From contig CAXXYG010000002.1 of assembly GCA_963666575.2 (NCBI GenBank), forward strand, positions 76,275-140,274: 64,000 nucleotides of DNA, given 5' to 3'. This stretch comes from JABMQB01 sp963666575. GTDB taxonomy: Bacteria; Bacteroidota; Bacteroidia; Bacteroidales; Prolixibacteraceae. Shown here one piece after another: positions 59,535 to 64,000 of the stretch (position 1 is the first letter of the stretch; every line of letters starts with the position of its first letter). Position numbers and translations under genes: made by a program. Below the pieces are notes generated by a model. It did not search any database. It was not told where the DNA came from and worked only from the letters and a program-made list of their open reading frames with translations.

Positions 59535-60377
59535 ATGTATAACTTTAAAAAAGTTTGTTTTTTATCTTTTTTTATTGGTTTTATTACCCTGAAAATATGT
59601 AGTAGCCAGCATAACCAAGCAAAATCAGAAAGTATATATAAAATAAATAGACGGCTTGAAATTCCATTAACAACCCTTTTTTTTGCCGGCGATTATTTAG
59701 GATTTAATTACCTGAGTAATAAACCATCGTTAGAGCTTGATGAAATACTAAAATTGGATGTTAAAACAATCTGGCAATTTGATAGAATTGCTGCCACTCA
59801 GGATGTTTCTTTCCGCGATCAGGCACAATCAATTTCAGATGTGTGCCTGTATAGTTCGGTTTTGATGCCCGGTTTATTGGCTTTTGATAATACAATTAGA
59901 AAAGATTGGCTGGATTTAGTGATACTGTATAGCGAAACCCATGCCATAGGTTCAGGCATTTATGCAGGGACAGCCAGCCTGTTTAAACGCTCACGCCCAT
60001 TTATGTACAATCCCGATATCCCTTTGGCTGATAAGCTAATGAACGAAACCAGGAACTCCTTTTACAGTGGGCATGTTTCGTCAGCAGCCTCGGCTTCCTT
60101 TTTTATGGCAAAAGTTTACAGCGATTACCATCCTGAACTGGGGAATAAAAAATACTGGCTTTTTGCAGCCGCGTTAATTCCGCCCTCATTGGTTGGGTAT
60201 TACCGGGTAAAAGCTATGAAACATTTTCCAAGCGATGTAATTGTTGGAGGAATTCTCGGAGCTTCTGCAGGAGTTTTAATTCCCCATTTGCATAAACGGA
60301 AAAACACTTCGGGTTTTTCATATGTGCCATTTGCCGGTAACTTTAATGGTTTAAAAATTGCTTATACGTTTCGTTAA
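59535..60377 (+). CDS. PAP2 superfamily phosphatase
   Basis: A 280-residue exported or membrane-associated phosphatase. The three motifs are present: KRSRP (part of KxxxxxxRP), YSGHVSSAAS in place of PSGH, and YYRVKAMKHFPSDV (Arg, His and Asp of SRxxxxxHxxxD). An N-terminal signal or anchor is visible at 5-24. Related enzymes dephosphorylate lipid phosphates such as undecaprenyl diphosphate or phosphatidylglycerol phosphate; the substrate here is open. It is a single gene, convergent with the DapB-like gene. Confidence 0.87.
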   Translation: MYNFKKVCFLSFFIGFITLKICSSQHNQAKSESIYKINRRLEIPLTTLFFAGDYLGFNYLSNKPSLELDEILKLDVKTIWQFDRIAATQDVSFRDQAQSISDVCLYSSVLMPGLLAFDNTIRKDWLDLVILYSETHAIGSGIYAGTASLFKRSRPFMYNPDIPLADKLMNETRNSFYSGHVSSAASASFFMAKVYSDYHPELGNKKYWLFAAALIPPSLVGYYRVKAMKHFPSDVIVGGILGASAGVLIPHLHKRKNTSGFSYVPFAGNFNGLKIAYTFR

Positions 60378-60425
60378 AAATGAATTTACTGTTAACTAAT
60401 TTTCATCAGTAGTTTTTGTGTTATT

Positions 60426-61103
60426 CTAAAGCATATTCGCATCAATTAAATCAAAAACTGTATATCTCTTATTTTCCAAACTGTATTTCAAAACCAATTC
60501 AATTATTTTTTTAGTGCCACGTGCATAAGAATCATGCCCCAGGACTTTTGTCTCTATTGTTATTTCGTCACTTCCATCGTTAATAACTATTTTATGATAG
60601 GCATGGTTGCCTAAAAAATTGTGTGGTATTCCAATTTTATTTTGTTGAATCTCCTGGTCCCGTATTGACACTATTTTATCGTGTGGAAGTTTTAATGAAT
60701 GTGCAAAAGCAACTGCTGTTCCGGGTTCTGTTTTTTTGGTTGATTGATGAGATTCTGTGATAGAGATTTTATAATCTTCAAAATACCCACCATTAGCTTT
60801 TAAAATATTTAATGTTTTTAATACCAATAGTGAAGTATTAGGACAAATTATAAGTGGAAAATCAGGAATGATTTTTTCAGTTTCTAATCCGGTTGAAAGT
60901 TTAATAAATACTGATTTTGTTTTTGAACAGATATTTACGCACTCTTCCAATTGCCTTCCTGAACCTGCGTGTACTATAATTGCCTTTTTATCAAAATATT
61001 GGTGGTGAGTTTCCCATTTAATAATTTCACACGACGGAATTGCCAAATCAGCGGACATTAAGGCGTTTGCTAATTTGCCGGAACCAACAATAAATATTTT
61101 CAT
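60426..61103 (-). CDS. DapB-like dihydrodipicolinate reductase-family protein
   Basis: From the ATG at 61103 (225 residues) the protein begins MKIFIVGSGKLANALM, a shortened dinucleotide-binding start, and later has ESHQSTKKTEPGTAVAFA, which aligns with the DapB signature E-x-HH-x-x-K-x-D-x-PSGTA but lacks the second catalytic His and has Pro-Gly-Thr rather than Pro-Ser-Gly-Thr. The C-terminal DapB fold follows (FLGNHAYHKIVINDGSDEITIETKV). It is unlikely to be the lysine pathway enzyme. It is last in the marR operon, 35 bases after the ABM-like gene. Confidence 0.65.
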   Translation of the reverse strand: MKIFIVGSGKLANALMSADLAIPSCEIIKWETHHQYFDKKAIIVHAGSGRQLEECVNICSKTKSVFIKLSTGLETEKIIPDFPLIICPNTSLLVLKTLNILKANGGYFEDYKISITESHQSTKKTEPGTAVAFAHSLKLPHDKIVSIRDQEIQQNKIGIPHNFLGNHAYHKIVINDGSDEITIETKVLGHDSYARGTKKIIELVLKYSLENKRYTVFDLIDANML

Positions 61104-61138
61104 GAATCGAAATATGTTATAATAATTTGAATTACAAA

Positions 61139-61453
61139 CTACTGCCACTTTCGTAAGTGGTGATGAAAAGTTGCACTAATACTTTCAGGAACAATGAGCG
61201 GGATAAACTCACCAAACTCTTTACTCTTTCGTAATTTCTCGCCAACAACTTTTATTTTTTCAAAACTTTCGTAATGAAAAATAAAACACCAGAAATTGTC
61301 CTCCACATCTTTTACAAGTTCAGCATCAATAAAACCATCCTGTTTTTTATGGAAACCATTTATATTCATTTCAGCCGTTGATATAAGCTGTTCATCGGTT
61401 GTTGTTTCCAGTACTTTAAATTTCACAAACTCTGTAATAATTGAATCCTTCAT
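61139..61453 (-). CDS. ABM-like ferredoxin-fold protein (104 residues)
   Basis: A small protein with the pattern of dimeric alpha/beta-barrel (antibiotic biosynthesis monooxygenase-like) domains: ITEFVKFKVLETTTDEQLISTAEMNINGF, then DGFIDAELVKDVEDNFWCFIFHYES and a C-terminal FGEFIPLIVPESI. No active-site residues are obvious. It starts eight bases after the marR stop and precedes the DapB-like gene, so all three are one operon. Substrate detoxification or quinone/small-molecule handling is a guess. Confidence 0.6.
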   Translation of the reverse strand: MKDSIITEFVKFKVLETTTDEQLISTAEMNINGFHKKQDGFIDAELVKDVEDNFWCFIFHYESFEKIKVVGEKLRKSKEFGEFIPLIVPESISATFHHHLRKWQ

Positions 61454-61461
61454 AATTAATT

Positions 61462-61923
61462 TTATTTTAAATAGTTACTCATAAATACTTTTTGTAGCTT
61501 GTCAACACTATTCAGGATTTGGTGAAGCTCTTCTGAATCAAAGTGTTCAAACCATTGTTTATTCCATTTTTGGAACATTACCCGGCAGTCATCAACAAGT
61601 TTTTGCCCTTTTTTAGTTGGTGATAATAGTGCCGATCGTTTATCGTCCTGTTTTGGAACAATATCTATTAATTCCATTAAATGAAGTTTTTTTACTGCCT
61701 TTGACACATGTGCTTTTTTAAGCATTAGGCGGTTAACCATGTTTTTTTGCTGTACTTCTTTGGCTTTGGCAATTTCAAATAAAATTGAAAATTGTTGTTG
61801 ATTGAGCTGATATGGCAATAACAACTCATTTCCTTCGCGCTGAAGAATACCACCAATATTCATTAATTTCCCTATAATTATTGAGGGAAATTCTAATTCA
61901 TTTGATTTGTTATTAGTTTCCAT
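61462..61923 (-). CDS. MarR-family transcriptional regulator
   Basis: From METNNKSN at 61923 (153 residues) the protein carries a winged-helix domain: YQLNQQQFSILFEIAKA, KNMVNRLMLKKAHVSKAVKKL as recognition region and the wing in QDDKRSALLSPTKKG. C-terminal helices mediate dimerisation. Such proteins usually repress their own operon and respond to small aromatic ligands. A perfect palindrome lies 25 bases upstream (61948-61961). An alternative start at 61941 is less likely because it would precede the promoter element. Confidence 0.88.
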   Translation of the reverse strand: METNNKSNELEFPSIIIGKLMNIGGILQREGNELLLPYQLNQQQFSILFEIAKAKEVQQKNMVNRLMLKKAHVSKAVKKLHLMELIDIVPKQDDKRSALLSPTKKGQKLVDDCRVMFQKWNKQWFEHFDSEELHQILNSVDKLQKVFMSNYLK

Positions 61924-61928
61924 GGATA

Positions 61929-61961
61929 CAAATATATGCAAAATATAGTTTCCGTGGAAAC
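61929..61961 (-). promoter_or_regulatory. Probable MarR operator and promoter
   Basis: GTTTCC-GT-GGAAAC (61948-61961) is a perfect palindrome with a two-base centre, just upstream of the minus-strand -7 match TATATTTG (61936-61929). Binding of a dimer between the -33 and -7 boxes would block transcription of marR and the two following genes. Confidence 0.6.
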
Positions 61962-62022
61962 ATAACTAGTGATTTTATTGATTATTTACAATTTATTAAA
62001 CTTCAGTTTAATTGGTTTAAAG

Positions 62023-62053
62023 TTGATAAAGTCAATGTGTTCTCTTATTTTTG
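62023..62053 (+). promoter_or_regulatory. Bacteroidetes-type promoter for the hypothetical gene
   Basis: TTG (62023-62025), a 20-base spacer and TATTTTTG (62046-62053) match the consensus exactly. The gene start at 62088 lies 34 bases downstream. Confidence 0.6.
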
Positions 62054-62087
62054 GCGTCAATAGGCTGAAATTAAATATATTCGAACC

Positions 62088-62510
62088 GTGTATCGAACAA
62101 TAAACAATAAAAGATCTACTAAAATTCAGAAGCAGTTTTTGTTAAAAATTGTTTTTCTGTTTGTGGTATTACTTTCATGCATCCGGCTCGAAAGCATTTT
62201 ATTTATTTCGGAAGACTATTGCCACCAACCGTTTCTAACAACCAATGAATTAGTTTTTTCTGAAGAATCAGAAAATGAGCTAAGTATAACTTATAGTGCC
62301 AATTACGGCCAGGATAATTTAGAAAACAATTTTATACCTGCGATTCAGCCTTCTTATAAAAAGGCACTTATTATCTATAATAGCCGGATAAAAGTGAAAT
62401 TAATAATCAACCGGCCTACCTTAAAAACTCTTTCACGAGTAATTTTAATTCTGCATAAAAACACAATTTCCCACCTTTCTTCCGAAGAAGATTATTCCAT
62501 GTTTGGTTAA
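62088..62510 (+). CDS. Hypothetical protein with N-terminal membrane anchor (GTG start)
   Basis: A 140-residue protein I do not recognise. A membrane helix or signal anchor covers about 18-36 (FLLKIVFLFVVLLSCI), followed by a polar middle part with YSANYGQDNLENNF and a C-terminal part with KVKLIINRPTLKTL. No ATG occurs in frame near the beginning, so the GTG at 62088 is taken, which fits the well-placed promoter at 62023-62053. A structured region and an alpha/beta hydrolase gene follow. Confidence 0.5.
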   Translation: MYRTINNKRSTKIQKQFLLKIVFLFVVLLSCIRLESILFISEDYCHQPFLTTNELVFSEESENELSITYSANYGQDNLENNFIPAIQPSYKKALIIYNSRIKVKLIINRPTLKTLSRVILILHKNTISHLSSEEDYSMFG

Positions 62511-62528
62511 TTTATCTTATCACTATTT

Positions 62529-62619
62529 GAATCAAGTATTAATTGATAATTGCTGTCGATAAACAGTTAGTAATCAGGGTGTGTTGGTATTCCCTTAATT
62601 TGGTAATACTCCTTGATTC
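62529..62619 (+). other. Region with two competing hairpins before the alpha/beta hydrolase gene
   Basis: GAATCAAG (62529-62536) pairs perfectly with CTTGATTC (62612-62619). Alternatively AATCAGG (62572-62578) with GTATT (62587-62591) can pair with AATAC (62605-62609) and CCTTGATT (62611-62618), with small bulges. Both folds use the same 3' arm. No T-run follows, and no leader peptide was found. Confidence 0.35.
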
Positions 62620-62657
62620 GTTTTTATTTTTATATAAATCAATAAAAGGATTATAAC

Positions 62658-63728
62658 ATGATAACTATTTTTAAAAGAAATAAATCAAAAGAGCTTTCTA
62701 AAACAAGAAAAAAAGGATGGCTAATATTACTTAGGTCGATCCAATATTTTTTGCTGGGTTTTGGCTCCCTATCACTTGTGGTTGTATTAATTGTTGGCTG
62801 GATGTACCATTATTACATGTGGGGCCCGGGTGTTATGGAAATGAATGAATCCCACCCTTTCCGGTCGGAAAAAATGAAGGATAAATACATGTCGTTTTAC
62901 GATAAAGAAGCTGCCGGTTGGCCTGTGGGTGGTGAAGAGCGTATGGTTCCAACATCGTTTGGTGAAACATTTGTCAGGATAAATGGGCCGAAAGATGCAC
63001 CTCCTATTATATTGTTGCCAGGTGGCGGCACCTCTTCTTTAATATGGGTCAAAAATATTCAATCATTATCAAAGAATTATAGAGTTTATGCTCTGGATAA
63101 TATATATGATTTTGGGCGAAGTATTTATTCGCGGAAGATTTCTAAAGCTGAGGATTTTACTGCCTGGCTCGATGAATTGTTTACAGCGCTTAAGTTGGAA
63201 AATAATATCAATTTAATTGGTTATTCATATGGAGGTTGGATAACCAGCAGGTATTTAATAGATTATCCCGGCCGGTTAAACAAAGTAGTATTAATGGCTC
63301 CGGCATATACTGTTTACCCGTGTAGCACAGAGTTTGAAAAAAGGGCACTGATGGGTTTTATCCCTATCCGGTATTTTGCAAAAAATGCGCTCGAATGGAT
63401 GTGTGCTGATTTTACTCAAACACAAGAAGGAAAGGCAATTATTAACAAAAGGAACGATGAAGTCCAACTTTCATGGCAGACTTTTAAGTTTAAAATACCA
63501 CCCAATATGACTGTTTTAACTGACGAGGAACTGCAAAGTATTACAGTCCCGGTGTTGTATCTGGTGGGTGAAAATGAAAAGTTATATTCTGCCGAAGAAG
63601 CTATTGAACGTTTAAATCGTATTGCGCCAAAAATTCAAACAACCGTTATACCGAACACGGGGCACTGTATGATTTATACGCATACGGATAAAATAAATAA
63701 GGAAATACTTAAATTTTTGGATCAGTAA
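62658..63728 (+). CDS. Alpha/beta hydrolase, membrane anchored
   Basis: A 356-residue protein with an N-terminal membrane helix (about 28-50) and an alpha/beta hydrolase domain. The oxyanion region is PPIILLPGGG, the nucleophile Ser is in IGYSYGGW, the acidic residue is likely in VGENEKLY and the His in NTGHCM. The class (esterase, lipase or C-C hydrolase) is not clear. The active part should be periplasmic. It ends before a strong terminator. Confidence 0.87.
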   Translation: MITIFKRNKSKELSKTRKKGWLILLRSIQYFLLGFGSLSLVVVLIVGWMYHYYMWGPGVMEMNESHPFRSEKMKDKYMSFYDKEAAGWPVGGEERMVPTSFGETFVRINGPKDAPPIILLPGGGTSSLIWVKNIQSLSKNYRVYALDNIYDFGRSIYSRKISKAEDFTAWLDELFTALKLENNINLIGYSYGGWITSRYLIDYPGRLNKVVLMAPAYTVYPCSTEFEKRALMGFIPIRYFAKNALEWMCADFTQTQEGKAIINKRNDEVQLSWQTFKFKIPPNMTVLTDEELQSITVPVLYLVGENEKLYSAEEAIERLNRIAPKIQTTVIPNTGHCMIYTHTDKINKEILKFLDQ

Positions 63729-63751
63729 AAAAAAGTGAATTTTATAGGATT

Positions 63752-63795
63752 AAGCCAGGTGGTTGTTTTAAAAAGCAACCTGCTGGCTTTTTTTT
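63752..63795. terminator. Intrinsic terminator between the hydrolase and the DUF1801 gene
   Basis: AGCCAG (63753-63758) pairs with CTGGCT (63783-63788), and GGTTG with CAACC further in, followed by eight T residues. It lies between two convergent stops and serves mainly the plus-strand hydrolase gene. Confidence 0.85.
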
Positions 63796-63817
63796 ATAGA
63801 AACTTAATATCACTAAA

Positions 63818-64000
63818 TCATATTTTTTTTGCCGCTTCTTTTAATGTTCTTTTAATCAAGTTTTCTTTAACTGTATACCTAATTATTTCAGTAAGTAATT
63901 TTTCAGGAATTGGTTGCCCAATTGGTATTTGAATGGTTGCTTTAGCCAGCTTATATGTGGTTAGGCGGTCTTTGAAGTGAAGTAGTACTTTAGGTGGAAT
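63818..64000 (-). CDS. DUF1801 family protein (C-terminal part, cut by window edge)
   Basis: The last 61 codons of a minus-strand gene run from the window edge to TGA at 63818. The encoded FKDRLTTYKLAKATIQIPIG and IPEKLLTEIIRYTVKENL correspond to the C-terminal half of DUF1801 (YdhG-like) proteins, whose members have this lysine-rich strand followed by a helix. Function of the family is unclear. The N-terminus is outside the window. Confidence 0.7.
   Translation of the reverse strand: MPPKVLLHFKDRLTTYKLAKATIQIPIGQPIPEKLLTEIIRYTVKENLIKRTLKEAAKKI

Overview
The window comes from an AT-rich bacterium of the phylum Bacteroidetes, most likely a marine or sediment member of the Bacteroidales/Marinilabiliales type. 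The signs are a SusC/SusD polysaccharide utilization locus with ECF-sigma/FecR control, lineage proteins such as the DUF4295 partner of rpmB-rpmG and the DUF6913 protein before dapA, many SPII lipoproteins, and promoters of the TTG-N19/20-TAnnTTTG type instead of sigma70 -35/-10 boxes. The genus assignment is inference. No rRNA, tRNA, CRISPR array, prophage or insertion sequence was recognised.

Layout. 1-2.3 kb: thrS-infC on the minus strand; infC appears to start at AUA. 2.5-6.2 kb: chorismate mutase, a metal-dependent aldolase and a dipeptidyl peptidase IV. 6.3-10.5 kb: a DUF502 membrane protein followed by a decayed TerC pseudogene, a class 1 isoprenoid enzyme, a 41-residue Cys-rich protein and an AmgK-like kinase/RapZ-C fusion. 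10.6-14.1 kb: YdcF-like protein, GT2 glycosyltransferase, sulfatase, DsrE/YedF-like protein. 14.2-15.8 kb: two consecutive transcription attenuators, each with a 22-residue leader peptide rich in Ile/Leu/Val/Ala and an intrinsic terminator, ahead of a PLP aminotransferase. 15.9-27.7 kb: mostly housekeeping genes (catalytically dead serine hydrolase, DUF4230, ftsY, DUF4295, rpmG, rpmB, CPBP protease, DUF456, thioredoxin-like, M20 peptidase, ligA, DUF6913, dapA, outer-membrane barrel). 28.1-31.9 kb: a von Willebrand protein, an ECF sigma factor and an anti-sigma-like protein; the first and last carry SusC plug-type signatures without a receptor barrel.

31.9-48.6 kb is a complete polysaccharide utilization locus read right to left: ECF sigma, FecR anti-sigma, STN-containing SusC, SusD, then a GH43-like enzyme, two GH43s, a sialidase-fold protein with a CBM9-like tail, a GH5-like enzyme, another GH43 and a GH2. 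The expected logic is that substrate at SusC signals through the STN domain to FecR, which releases the sigma factor. The enzyme set suggests a polymer bearing arabinofuranosyl or similar side chains, but the substrate is not fixed by sequence. Hairpins between fecR and susC and after susD suggest graded expression.

48.8-64 kb: a multi-pass membrane protein, M28 and S15/CocE hydrolases, DUF3795, two PQQ-type propeller proteins flanking a permuted NlpC/P60-like (YiiX-type) protein, a PAP2 phosphatase, a marR/ABM-like/DapB-like operon with a palindromic operator, an unknown membrane-anchored protein, an alpha/beta hydrolase and the 3' end of a DUF1801 gene. The strongest candidates for new biology are the tandem attenuators, the SusC-signature mosaic proteins, the AUA start of infC and the decaying terC.
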